This document shows positions 34,698 through 42,553 of a stretch of 64,000 nucleotides of DNA, one piece after another. Below the pieces are notes generated by a model, which searched no databases, had not been told where the DNA came from, and saw only the letters and a list, made by a program, of their open reading frames with translations. The DNA comes from Acidobacteriota bacterium. Lineage in GTDB: Bacteria > Acidobacteriota > Blastocatellia > Chloracidobacteriales > JADJPF01. The translations under genes were made by a program, and so were the position numbers. The stretch spans positions 62,001 to 126,000 of the forward strand of contig JACQZQ010000064.1 in NCBI GenBank assembly GCA_016213785.1, given 5' to 3'. The stretch's first letter is position 1, and each line of letters starts with the position of its first letter.

Positions 34698-35498
34698 ATG
34701 TTTTGTTCGTCATGTGGTTCGCAAAATCCTCCTCAATTACGTTTTTGTCGTGCTTGTGGCAAACCAATATCATCAGCAGAAACCCTAGCAGCTGATGGGG
34801 ATGATCCACTAAAGACGCGTCTATCAATCCCCGCAGAGCACGCTAATTTTGCCAACCCTGCCCCACAACCATCAGCAGGCGATCCAATGGCAACAGTAGT
34901 AGGAATGCAAGCTGTAAAGCCTAATCCTACTCCTAATTCATCTGCTCCAGACCCTTTTGCTACTCAGACTGGAGGCCCAGCCCTAAATGTTGCTCAATTA
35001 AAAGAATTAGCCGCTAAATCAGCCGCTAATAAAGCCCCAGCCCATGTAAATAATGAACCTGATAGTATGGCAACAGTAGTAGGAATGCAAGCTGTAAAAC
35101 TCCCTGTAAACCAGCCTTCTAACGCTGAAGTTGATCCATTAAAAACAGTAGTTGGCCCACCTAAAACACCTCCTGCACCAGCTGTTGATCCATTAGCAAC
35201 AGTGGTTGGGATGCAAGCTGTCGATGCGGCAACTCTAGCAGCCTTAAGTAAATCTGCACAGCCTCAAAAAGCACCTGAACCTATTACTCAAGCACCTAAA
35301 CAACCCGATAAACCTTTAGAAGTTAAACCTAAAGCCGTTGAACAGAAACCCATTTTACCGCCACCAAATCCTGAACCTGTTCATATTAACTTCTCAAGAA
35401 ATGTTGAACAAAACAATTCATCAAATACAATGATATTTGTGGTTATTGGAATTGTTGTGGTTATTATAATTATTGCTGTTGTACTATTTACAAGATAA
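34698..35498 (+). CDS. Tail-anchored zinc-ribbon protein with repeated TVVG motifs
   Basis: 266 residues. The N-terminal zinc ribbon is MFCSSCGSQNPPQLRFCRACGKP (CxxC...CxxC, in short blocks). A long Pro/Ala-rich disordered region (30-240) follows, and a single C-terminal membrane helix (about 244-264: FVVIGIVVVIIIIAVVLF) anchors the protein with most of it in the cytoplasm. The linker contains three copies of ATVVGMQAV, each preceded by Asp-Pro or Asp-Ser, plus DPLKTVVG, DPLKTRL and DPFATQTG variants. Two copies are identical over 32 bases (34887-34918, 35067-35098). Threonines in such motifs are candidates for Ser/Thr kinase phosphorylation and FHA-domain binding; this is inference. TGGAG lies upstream. 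Confidence 0.82.
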   Translation: MFCSSCGSQNPPQLRFCRACGKPISSAETLAADGDDPLKTRLSIPAEHANFANPAPQPSAGDPMATVVGMQAVKPNPTPNSSAPDPFATQTGGPALNVAQLKELAAKSAANKAPAHVNNEPDSMATVVGMQAVKLPVNQPSNAEVDPLKTVVGPPKTPPAPAVDPLATVVGMQAVDAATLAALSKSAQPQKAPEPITQAPKQPDKPLEVKPKAVEQKPILPPPNPEPVHINFSRNVEQNNSSNTMIFVVIGIVVVIIIIAVVLFTR

Positions 35499-35517
35499 TT
35501 TAATTAGATAAATAGAA

Positions 35518-35736
35518 TTAGATAGAAATTCTGCTACGAATCTTTTCCCACCAAGCCCAGTAAGCTAGTTCTGTTTCTTGTGCTTCTATTGTGCTTAGTT
35601 CAGAATGAGATAGCGTTTCTATTAAGTAATCTATTTCTGCTATTGCTTCTGATAAATCAAGTCGAGTTTTATCATCTATAGCAAACATTACTGGCAATAA
35701 AACAGTATGATAATGTTGTAATACAGCGCTACACAT
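35518..35736 (-). CDS. Small hypothetical protein
   Basis: 72 residues, acidic and helical, with a Trp-rich end (AYWAWWEKIRSR). I recognise no family. Codon choice resembles neighbouring genes, and the frame fills the gap between two plus-strand genes without overlap. There is no clear Shine-Dalgarno. An octamer tandem repeat lies just upstream of its start. Confidence 0.5.
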   Translation of the reverse strand: MCSAVLQHYHTVLLPVMFAIDDKTRLDLSEAIAEIDYLIETLSHSELSTIEAQETELAYWAWWEKIRSRISI

Positions 35737-35756
35737 TGTAATTTAGCATTTCCAAA

Positions 35757-35784
35757 ATTTTGTAATTTTGTAATTTTGTAATTA
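35757..35784. repeat. Short tandem repeat, TTTTGTAA units
   Basis: Three copies of an 8-bp unit (TTTTGTAA) lie between divergent genes. Probably simple slippage DNA; it could affect promoter spacing of the flanking genes. Confidence 0.6.
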
Positions 35785-35824
35785 AGAAATACATAACATT
35801 TAATTAAATCAACTAAAGAAACTT

Positions 35825-36433
35825 ATGTTTAAATTAGCTGAAGAACACTTAACCAACTCAGATGAAATAATGGCTAAGCTTATTAAACTTCATAAACCTT
35901 GTACACTTAAAGAACACAAGAACCATTTTGAAGTTTTATGCGACTCAATAATATCCCAACAGCTTTCAACAAAAGCGGCTGATACAATTGCAAAACGCTT
36001 TCAAGCTTTATATAGCAAAGACAATCCATTTAGCCCAAGGGCTGTATTAAATACATCTACTGAAGATCTTAGATCTGTTGGGCTATCCCGTGCTAAAACA
36101 GCTTATATAAAAGACCTAGCAGAAAACTATCAAACAAACTTAAAAGATCGCGATTTCCAAAAACTTTCAGATGAGGAAGTAATAACCCTTTTAACCTCTG
36201 TAAAAGGGATAGGGCGATGGACAGCAGAAATGTTTCTTATTTTTTCTCTAAATCGCCTAGATATTTTACCAGTAGGTGATCTTGGAATAAAACGTGCTGT
36301 TACAATAGAGTACCAGTTAAAAGAACTTGTTACACCAAAACAATTAATAGAAATCGGCGAAAAATGGCGACCCTATCGCAGTGTTGCAAGTTGGTATCTT
36401 TGGCGAAGTCTAAATAATAAACAAAATACCTAG
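35825..36433 (+). CDS. DNA-3-methyladenine glycosylase II (AlkA-type HhH-GPD)
   Basis: The 202-residue base-excision repair enzyme removes alkylated purines. Seen: SIISQQLSTKAADTIAKRF (start of the HhH-GPD core), the helix-hairpin-helix LLTSVKGIGRWTAEMFLIF, and the catalytic Asp152 in LPVGDLGIKRAV, with Trp/Tyr-rich RPYRSVASWYLWR at the end. It lacks the N-terminal beta domain of E. coli AlkA, as do most bacterial short forms. Single gene, without adaptive-response partners. Confidence 0.93.
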   Translation: MFKLAEEHLTNSDEIMAKLIKLHKPCTLKEHKNHFEVLCDSIISQQLSTKAADTIAKRFQALYSKDNPFSPRAVLNTSTEDLRSVGLSRAKTAYIKDLAENYQTNLKDRDFQKLSDEEVITLLTSVKGIGRWTAEMFLIFSLNRLDILPVGDLGIKRAVTIEYQLKELVTPKQLIEIGEKWRPYRSVASWYLWRSLNNKQNT

Positions 36434-36479
36434 AAGTACTACAAGTTTTACTATGTAATTAACTTAGGGATATTAAATT

Positions 36480-37148
36480 TCATTCCGGTAAAATACGTAA
36501 TACTTGTTTTAAGTAAGATAATTTATTCTTTAAAACAACAAATTCAAAGTTTATTTTATCTTTTTCGTCTTTTTGTGGGGCAGAATTAATCTGATATTCT
36601 AAGACATTGATTTCATAAGCAACCCAGGCTCGCAGGCCGGCTAGAGCTTGTTGTTCTAAGATAACTTGCCAAGTAAAAGGGGCTTGATTTGGAGGAGGGG
36701 TAGGGCCTTTACCTATATCATTTTCTAAACGACGTACTATTCCCTCAGAAGACATATCCCCAGGGTTTTTCATAGCTAAAAAGTCTGTTCCTGTATCTAA
36801 GAGCATTGCTTTAACTTGGTTAGTAGTATAAGTAGCTAGTTTAAGTAAAACTAGTTCTACTTTACGTTGTTGCTCATCAACAGTTTTTTGCTGAACAGCT
36901 TGTTGTTGTAAAAGGATAGCATTCATTAGGGAATCAACACCTGAGTTTGTAAAAAGCATTTCCCAATCACCAGAATATAGCTTAGAAGGGGCAATAAGAG
37001 GATCGCCAAAAACATCTTTTAGTAGTTCATACATCAATTGTCGTCCGCGATTGATGTGTAAGCGTTCAGAGCTTGTTGGCGGTAATTTTTGATATTCTCG
37101 GATTTTTTCTGCTCTTTTAATTAACTCTGATTGAGTAAGAGACGGCAT
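36480..37148 (-). CDS. Hypothetical helical protein downstream of a structured RNA
   Basis: 222 residues, soluble, mostly helical, with Gln-rich middle (LLQQQAVQQKTVDEQQRK) and a PTPPPNQAPF linker near residue 150. No signal peptide or membrane helix, and I recognise no family. A good Shine-Dalgarno (TAGGAG) precedes ATG by 8-9 nt. A folded RNA element ending in an intrinsic terminator lies about 110 bp upstream on the same strand and may control it. Confidence 0.72.
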   Translation of the reverse strand: MPSLTQSELIKRAEKIREYQKLPPTSSERLHINRGRQLMYELLKDVFGDPLIAPSKLYSGDWEMLFTNSGVDSLMNAILLQQQAVQQKTVDEQQRKVELVLLKLATYTTNQVKAMLLDTGTDFLAMKNPGDMSSEGIVRRLENDIGKGPTPPPNQAPFTWQVILEQQALAGLRAWVAYEINVLEYQINSAPQKDEKDKINFEFVVLKNKLSYLKQVLRILPE

Positions 37149-37255
37149 AGGCTTTTCTCCTAGTATTTGACAAGAAGAACTTTTTTACCATTAAACTTCA
37201 AAAAGTACTTAAAAGCAACTTATATTAAGAAAAAGTAGAAGTATAGTGAGTTTAT

Positions 37256-37286
37256 AAAAAGACGGGCCGAAAGGCTGTCCGGCCCC
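37256..37286 (-). terminator. Intrinsic terminator of the structured RNA
   Basis: On the minus strand GGGCCG...CGGCCC (37280-37285 with 37264-37269), then GTC and TTTTT. This G/C-rich stem stands out in A/T-rich DNA. Confidence 0.75.
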
Positions 37287-37396
37287 AAACAATTAGCGAA
37301 GTTATCTACAACCAAAAGGCACAGATTCAGTTTCCCTTGATTGCAGCGCATATATTAACGAATCCACTTAGAAGTTACAAGTTATAGACCGCTAAT
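37256..37396 (-). ncRNA. Structured RNA element with terminator (riboswitch or small RNA candidate)
   Basis: Read on the minus strand, ATTAGCG (37390-37396) pairs perfectly with CGCTAAT (37292-37298), extended by TCTA/TAGA, closing a domain of about 105 nt. Inside, CAATCAAGG pairs with CC...TTGGTTG. Immediately after the domain comes an intrinsic terminator. TATAGT (37412-37417) is a candidate -10 box, placing the start just before the outer stem. I could not match it to a known riboswitch class. It precedes the unknown gene 36480-37148. Confidence 0.55.
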
Positions 37397-37607
37397 GGCT
37401 CATGTAATAAGACTATATAACATTATGCTTAGGTTATATCTCTTAAATTTCTAGGATTTTTATATAGTTTAATTTATCTTTTTTAAAAATCAGGTTTTAT
37501 CTGCATTCTTAAGCAATATTCATTTAGCCAAAATTAGTTTTTAGGATTATAATTTGGCCTGGGCAGGCTCAAAACTATGAGGCAAATTTTTTAGTCAGGA
37601 GAATTTT

Positions 37608-39230
37608 GTGAAACAAAAAAGTTGGCAACGTAGCAGTTTACTCTTAATCATTCCTTTATTATTTGCTGCTACTCTTACCCCTGCATCAAATAATTCTAGC
37701 AATTTTAATTTTGATGGTTCACCAGTAGCCGAAAGCGTAATAGAAGCATACTCACTAATTGAAAATAATTATGCTGGTGAAATAGATCATGAACGATTAA
37801 GTTATTCAACAATTAGCGAAATGTTGCATGTTCTAGACCCACATTCAGCTTTTTATACTAAAGAAGACTTTCAAGAACTACGCTCTCAACAACAAAGTGA
37901 GTACTTTGGTATTGGTGCTACTGTTAGTCAACGACAAAATAAAGTCTATATCCTAGCTCCACACGAAGGTACACCAGCAGCACGTGCTGGGCTACTTTAT
38001 GGAGATCAAATTGTTTTAGTAAACGGAAAATCTACAGAAGGTTGGAATTCTAATAAAGTTGCTACAGAGCTTAGAGGGCCAAGAGGAACACAAGTTAAAG
38101 TAGGTGTTTCCCGACCAGGAGTAGATAAACCTATAGAAGTTAGTATTTCAAGGGATGCTGTTTCCCTACCCTCTATACCAAATGTTTTTATGATTAAGCC
38201 AAATGTTGGTTATATTGGTCTACGTCGTCAATTTGCTCGTACTACTGGCGAAGAACTTGTTTTAGCAATGAAAGAGCTAAAACAAAAAGGAATGAATGAG
38301 TTAATCCTAGACCTTCGTGATAATCCTGGTGGTTTAGTACAAGCAGCTTTAGATGTCTGTGATACCTTTTTAGCCCCAGGTCAAAAAATTCTCTCTATTA
38401 AAGGGCGTAAAGCTGGAGCTGAACGTAGTTTTGAAGTACGTAGCAGTAGTGCTGAAACAATGCCTATAGTAGTATTAGTTAATAGTGGTAGTGCTAGTGC
38501 TTCTGAAATAGTCTCAGGCGCTTTACAAGACCATGATAGAGGTCGTATTGTAGGAGAAGTAACATTTGGAAAAGGTTTAGTTCAAACTATTTTCCCTATT
38601 GCTAATGGAACAGGTTTAACCCTTACCACAGCTAAATATTACACACCTAGTGGTAGATTAATTCAACGAGATTATACAGGGGTTTCTCGTTATAATTACT
38701 ATTTAAGGCGTGATGAAAAAAATAATAGTTTAGATAAAAATCCAAAATCTGAATTTCGTACTGATAGCGGCCAAGTAGTTTATGGTGGTGGTGGTATAAG
38801 CCCTGATGTAACAGTAAAAGAGAGACGCTTTACACCTATCCAAGGTCGTCTGCAAGATCCAATATTTTTCTTTGTTAGAGAACTAATTAATAACCAAACT
38901 CCTGGATTTAATCAATATCAAGTTAAGGCTATGAACTTTAAGTATGAACTAAAAACAGAGGATCTATTAGTCTCTGATGAGCTTGTAGCTGCTTTTAAGA
39001 GCTTTACCCTTAAAAGAGAAAAAGATTTCCAAATATCTGAAGCCAATATTAATGAAAACCTAGATACGATAAAACTCTTTTTACGTCGTGAATTAGCTAC
39101 AGCATCTTATGGGATAGATATTGGTCAAGAAGTCCTACTTCACCAAGATCCTCAGGTACTAAAAGGGCTTGATGAAATGGATAATGCTAGAAAACTTACT
39201 CAAAAAAGTAACTCTGTGGCTAATAAATAA
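37608..39230 (+). CDS. C-terminal processing peptidase (S41 family, CtpA/Prc-like)
   Basis: 540 residues with an N-terminal signal peptide or anchor (about 1-27). PDZ domain at about 100-185 (YFGIGATVSQRQNKVYI, GTPAARAGLLYGDQIVLVNG). The S41 protease core follows, with the catalytic serine in NSGSASASEIVSG, the lysine in VTFGKGLVQT, LDLRDNPGGLV and AKYYTPSGRLIQ. It cleaves C-termini of periplasmic proteins in envelope quality control. The C-terminal 130 residues form a helical region. Start is GTG at 37608 with AGGAG (37596-37600). A strong terminator follows. Confidence 0.94.
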   Translation: MKQKSWQRSSLLLIIPLLFAATLTPASNNSSNFNFDGSPVAESVIEAYSLIENNYAGEIDHERLSYSTISEMLHVLDPHSAFYTKEDFQELRSQQQSEYFGIGATVSQRQNKVYILAPHEGTPAARAGLLYGDQIVLVNGKSTEGWNSNKVATELRGPRGTQVKVGVSRPGVDKPIEVSISRDAVSLPSIPNVFMIKPNVGYIGLRRQFARTTGEELVLAMKELKQKGMNELILDLRDNPGGLVQAALDVCDTFLAPGQKILSIKGRKAGAERSFEVRSSSAETMPIVVLVNSGSASASEIVSGALQDHDRGRIVGEVTFGKGLVQTIFPIANGTGLTLTTAKYYTPSGRLIQRDYTGVSRYNYYLRRDEKNNSLDKNPKSEFRTDSGQVVYGGGGISPDVTVKERRFTPIQGRLQDPIFFFVRELINNQTPGFNQYQVKAMNFKYELKTEDLLVSDELVAAFKSFTLKREKDFQISEANINENLDTIKLFLRRELATASYGIDIGQEVLLHQDPQVLKGLDEMDNARKLTQKSNSVANK

Positions 39231-39268
39231 AGCTTATTAATTATTAAGTTTTAAGTTTTAAATTTAAC

Positions 39269-39311
39269 AAAACTTTAGCCCAGCATTAATAGTGCTGGGC
39301 TAAAGTTTTTA
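39269..39311 (+). terminator. Rho-independent terminator after the S41 protease gene
   Basis: A perfect 17-bp stem (39269-39285 with 39293-39309; AAAACTTTAGCCCAGCA) with a 7-nt loop TTAATAG and T-run. Confidence 0.92.
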
Positions 39312-39335
39312 TTAATCAAAGGATTTTTAGGTCTT

Positions 39336-39830
39336 ATGTCTTCTGAACTTCTTCATGTTGTATTAGTTGAGCCAGAAATACATCCAAATACAGGCAATAT
39401 TGCAAGACTTTGTGCTGCTACTAAAACTAGACTCCATCTTGTAGAACCTTTAGGGTTTCGTGTTGACGAAAAATCAATAAAACGCGCTGGGCTAGACTAT
39501 TGGCCTTATGTTGATTTACATAAGCATATTAATTTTGCAACATTTCAAGAAACAATCGAGCCTACACGTTGTTGGTATTTTACAACCAAAGCAAAAAAGT
39601 CTTATGTTGATGTAGATTATAAGTGGGGAGATGCTTTAATTTTTGGGCCAGAAACCAGAGGATTACCTAAGGAAATACTAGAGACAAATCTTTCACAATG
39701 TATTAAAATCCCAATGCTGACAACACATGTCCGTAGCCTTAATTTAGCTACTGCTACAGCAATAGCACTCTATGAAGCTCTAAGACAATTAGGACAATTA
39801 GCATTATTAAAAGAAGATTGCCAAATCTAA
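39336..39830 (+). CDS. trmL: tRNA (cytidine/uridine(34)-2'-O)-methyltransferase
   Basis: 164-residue minimal SPOUT methyltransferase that modifies the wobble position of tRNA-Leu isoacceptors using SAM. Seen: VLVEPEIHPNTGNIARLCAAT, LIFGPETRGLPKEIL (the SAM-binding knot) and CIKIPMLTTHVRSLNLATATAIALYEAL. Length matches E. coli TrmL (157). The gene starts 25 bp after a terminator and stops 14 bp before the convergent cyclase gene. Confidence 0.95.
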   Translation: MSSELLHVVLVEPEIHPNTGNIARLCAATKTRLHLVEPLGFRVDEKSIKRAGLDYWPYVDLHKHINFATFQETIEPTRCWYFTTKAKKSYVDVDYKWGDALIFGPETRGLPKEILETNLSQCIKIPMLTTHVRSLNLATATAIALYEALRQLGQLALLKEDCQI

Positions 39831-39844
39831 TAAAATGGTTTGGT

Positions 39845-41416
39845 TTATCTAGAGGGCAAAGTGCAAATCATTATATCTTTATCCAAAATACCATAGATTT
39901 TTACATGTTCTTTTTTCCCTTTTACTTTTTCTTCTCCTAGTTCAACACAGGGGAATTGGTCTTTAACTAGGTTATAAACAGCTTCATTAAATAAAATTTT
40001 AGCAGGAAAATTCTTAGATAAACCTTCTAATCTAGATGCTAGATTTACAGCATCACCGATCACTGTATAGTCCATACGTTGTTCTGAGCCTATGTTGCCA
40101 GAAACTACTTCACCATCACATAGACCAATACCTGTTTCAATAGGTGGTTTTCCTTGGCTAACGCGCCTTTCATTAAAAATCCATAACTCACGACGCATAT
40201 CTATTGCTGTTTGTACTGCACGAACAGGGTCATCATGATGGGCTATAGGGGTTCCAAAAACTGCCATAATAGCATCACCAATAAATTTATCTAAAGTCCC
40301 TTGATACTTAAAGATAGAGCCTATCATAGATGAAAAATAATCATTTAATAAATTTACAATTTCTTCAGCGGGATATTTTTCTGATAGAGTAGTAAAATCA
40401 CGAATATCTGAAAATAAAATAGTTACTTTCTTACGTGTTCCGCCTAGTCCTAAGCTTCCTTGATCTTGTAGAACTTGTTCTGCAACCTCGCGAGTTACAT
40501 AACGACATAAGGTACTCATCAATTTTTGTTGTTGAGTAATATCTTGTACTACAATAACATAACCTAAGGATGCATTTTTTTGGCTCTTTAGAGGAAGAAT
40601 ATTTACATTGATATTAATGGTTTCATCTTTACTAATTTGATATTTATATTCATAGGTTGATTGAGATTGCCCTGTTTTAACTGTGGAATCAATTAATTGG
40701 CTAAGCTGTGGGTTAGTATTAGCTAAAAGCGCTTCGCTAGTAAGTTTGCCTATAGCATCTTCTGGGGAGATATGAAAAATTCTTTGTGCTGCTGGATTAA
40801 GAGTTGTTATTTTAAGATTAGCATCTGCTGTTATTACACCTGTAGCAATGCTATTAAGGATACTTTCATTATAATTTTTGATATTTATTACTTCTTCAAA
40901 AAGACTAGCATTTTTAATTGCTATTGAGGCTTGAACAGAAAATGCGCTAAGTAACTCTTCGTCTTCTGCCGTAAAGATATTTTCTCTTTTATTAAGTACT
41001 TGAATAACACCTATTATTTTTCCATCAGTTTCTTTTACTGGCATACAGAGTATAGTTTTGGTTCTATAGCCAGTTTTTTTATCTATTTCTTTATTAAAAC
41101 GAGGGTCATCATAAGCTTCAGCAATATTAACAATATTACCAGTAGTTGCTACATGGCCTGCTATACCTAAATGTTTTGGAAAGCGTATTTCAGCAATACC
41201 TGCTCCTTGAGCAACTTTAGACCAAAGTTCACTGGTCTTTTCATCAATTAAAAATAATGTACTACGATCAGCATCCATTACTTCAGTAGTTTTCTTCATA
41301 ATCAAGGGCAACAGAGTATTCAAATCTAGCTCAGATGCAAGAGATTTCATAACATTTAGTAATAAAGCTAGTTTTTGAATATTTGTTATTTTAGTCGAAA
41401 GATCGGATTCTGACAT
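39845..41416 (-). CDS. GAF-PAS class III adenylate/guanylate cyclase
   Basis: 523 residues, soluble. A GAF domain (about 25-175: DADRSTLFLIDEKTSELWS, GIAGHVATTG) is followed by a PAS domain (about 185-300: SILNSIATGVITADANLKI) and a class III cyclase domain (about 325-515). The cyclase has VTILFSDIRDFTTLSE (metal-binding Asp), DKFIGDAIMAVFG (second Asp) and MDYTVIGDAVNLASRLE. Activity is most likely cAMP synthesis, since the transition-state and base-recognition residues look cyclase-competent, but cGMP cannot be excluded. GAF could bind a cyclic nucleotide. Monocistronic, with a long gap upstream. Confidence 0.93.
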   Translation of the reverse strand: MSESDLSTKITNIQKLALLLNVMKSLASELDLNTLLPLIMKKTTEVMDADRSTLFLIDEKTSELWSKVAQGAGIAEIRFPKHLGIAGHVATTGNIVNIAEAYDDPRFNKEIDKKTGYRTKTILCMPVKETDGKIIGVIQVLNKRENIFTAEDEELLSAFSVQASIAIKNASLFEEVINIKNYNESILNSIATGVITADANLKITTLNPAAQRIFHISPEDAIGKLTSEALLANTNPQLSQLIDSTVKTGQSQSTYEYKYQISKDETININVNILPLKSQKNASLGYVIVVQDITQQQKLMSTLCRYVTREVAEQVLQDQGSLGLGGTRKKVTILFSDIRDFTTLSEKYPAEEIVNLLNDYFSSMIGSIFKYQGTLDKFIGDAIMAVFGTPIAHHDDPVRAVQTAIDMRRELWIFNERRVSQGKPPIETGIGLCDGEVVSGNIGSEQRMDYTVIGDAVNLASRLEGLSKNFPAKILFNEAVYNLVKDQFPCVELGEEKVKGKKEHVKIYGILDKDIMICTLPSR

Positions 41417-42140
41417 AAAACCACCTCAATAATTAAAGTGCCAAATTATATAAATTAAAGAGTTTGACAGGGAAGGCTCATTTTATGACAACTAGAGAGA
41501 AAAAAACAATTTTAGCTAGCTATTTTAAGTTTTTCGCCTGATAAAAGATAATTCTTTTCTTCTCTAAGTAAGTTTAATATAGTAATATAGCTATATATTT
41601 TTACTTAGTGCAAGTTTTCTAATATGTTTTTATGGCTTGCTCCTTGTTTATTTTCCTGATAAATAAGGCTGCTAATATTTGTCGAGTATATTGAGATATT
41701 CTGTCTTTGTCTGTTTAATATCAGCATTGGAGTAAGCATAAGGAATGTAGCACTCAAGATCATTTTTAGCTAAGGTTTTCTTCATTATTTCGCCGCTAGT
41801 AAAAATTCTTTTAATTTTATTTAGCCTTTTTGCCCTATTATTTTCAAGCTATCTAATTTGCCTACTTATTGATATAAAATAATTTATCTAAATATTTCAA
41901 TAAATATTTAGATAAATTGTTAGATAAATATTTGTTAAATGAGCTAATAATTTTACTTTATAACTAAAGCTAAACTTTGTGTTAAATCCCTTGACATAGA
42001 TTTTCTATATGTGTTCAAATCTGAGGATTAATGTTAGTTTCACAAATTATATTTAATAAGTTAATGAGCAACTTATCATAAGTTTATGTGAGGGAGGCAG
42101 CACATTTAATTTACCCTTAAAAGGTATGTGCTGAGAATAC
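41417..42140. other. 724-bp intergenic region with a possible small ORF remnant
   Basis: No clear gene. On the minus strand 41672-41785 encodes 37 residues (MKKTLAKNDLECYIPYAYSN...), and the frame stays open for about 20 codons further upstream. The translation looks protein-like, so it may be a tiny gene or the decayed 3' end of one (low confidence). A candidate promoter for the STAS gene is TTGACA (41991-41996) with an 18-bp spacer and weak TCAAAT. A 12-bp palindrome ATATAGCTATAT occurs near 41590. Confidence 0.35.
42092..42140 (+). promoter_or_regulatory. Shine-Dalgarno separated from the start codon by a hairpin
   Basis: GGGAGG (42092-42097) is followed at once by CAGCACAT (42098-42105), which pairs perfectly with ATGTGCTG (42126-42133); the ATG is at 42141. 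Folding the 36-nt hairpin brings the SD to 7 nt from the start, whereas unfolded they are 43 nt apart. A mini-ORF ATG-TGC-TGA lies in the 3' arm. Confidence 0.55.
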
Positions 42141-42482
42141 ATGAATATCACAGAGCGACAGGTAGGCGATGTAACCGTATTAGATTTAGAAGGAAAAATT
42201 CTATTAGGTGAAGGCGATGTCCAGCTTAAACAGCACGTTGCCGATCTTATTGGACGTGGAGTTAGGCGAGTTGTACTAAATTGCCAAGAAGTACCTTATA
42301 TGGATAGCTCAGGTTTAGGGGAAGTAGTAAGGTGTTATACAGCAGTAAAACGTGCTGGGGGTGAATTAAAATTAGTTAATTTAACCAAAAGATTGATAGA
42401 CTTATTTACAATAACTAAACTAATTACTGTGTTTGAAACATATGAGTCTGAAGAAAAAGCCTTAAAAAGTTTTCAAAAATAA
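42141..42482 (+). CDS. STAS-domain anti-sigma factor antagonist
   Basis: 113 residues, SpoIIAA-like: MNITERQVGDVTVLDLEGKI, then VVLNCQEVPYMDSSGLGEVVR with the phosphorylatable serine (Ser57, second Ser of DSSG). The family binds and sequesters a serine-kinase anti-sigma factor when unphosphorylated. No anti-sigma kinase, phosphatase or sigma gene is nearby, so the partner is elsewhere. It is a single gene ending at a very strong terminator; the leader has a hairpin between SD and start. Confidence 0.93.
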   Translation: MNITERQVGDVTVLDLEGKILLGEGDVQLKQHVADLIGRGVRRVVLNCQEVPYMDSSGLGEVVRCYTAVKRAGGELKLVNLTKRLIDLFTITKLITVFETYESEEKALKSFQK

Positions 42483-42500
42483 TTTTTATATTTTAAAAAT

Positions 42501-42541
42501 AAAAAGTTCCGTTCTCTATGTTAGAGAGCGGAACTTTTTTA
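42501..42541. terminator. Bidirectional terminator between STAS gene and TonB receptor gene
   Basis: AAAAAGTTCCG...TCTCTA (42501-42518) pairs with TAGAGA...CGGAACTTTTT (42522-42540), with T-runs on both strands. Confidence 0.92.
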
Positions 42542-42553
42542 TTTTAATTTTGT

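Noticed and set aside
35757..35784. Tandem TTTTGTAA repeats as iteron or origin
   Set aside because: Only three short A/T-rich copies with no DnaA boxes or replication genes nearby; simple-sequence slippage is enough.
37557..37590. Sigma-54-like GG/GC spacing upstream of the S41 protease gene
   Set aside because: GG and GC elements can be paired only without a TTGC-type -12 box; an ordinary promoter is more likely.
41672..41785. 37-residue minus-strand open frame as a gene
   Set aside because: The translation looks protein-like but there is no ribosome-binding site and no recognisable domain; noted only as a possible remnant.
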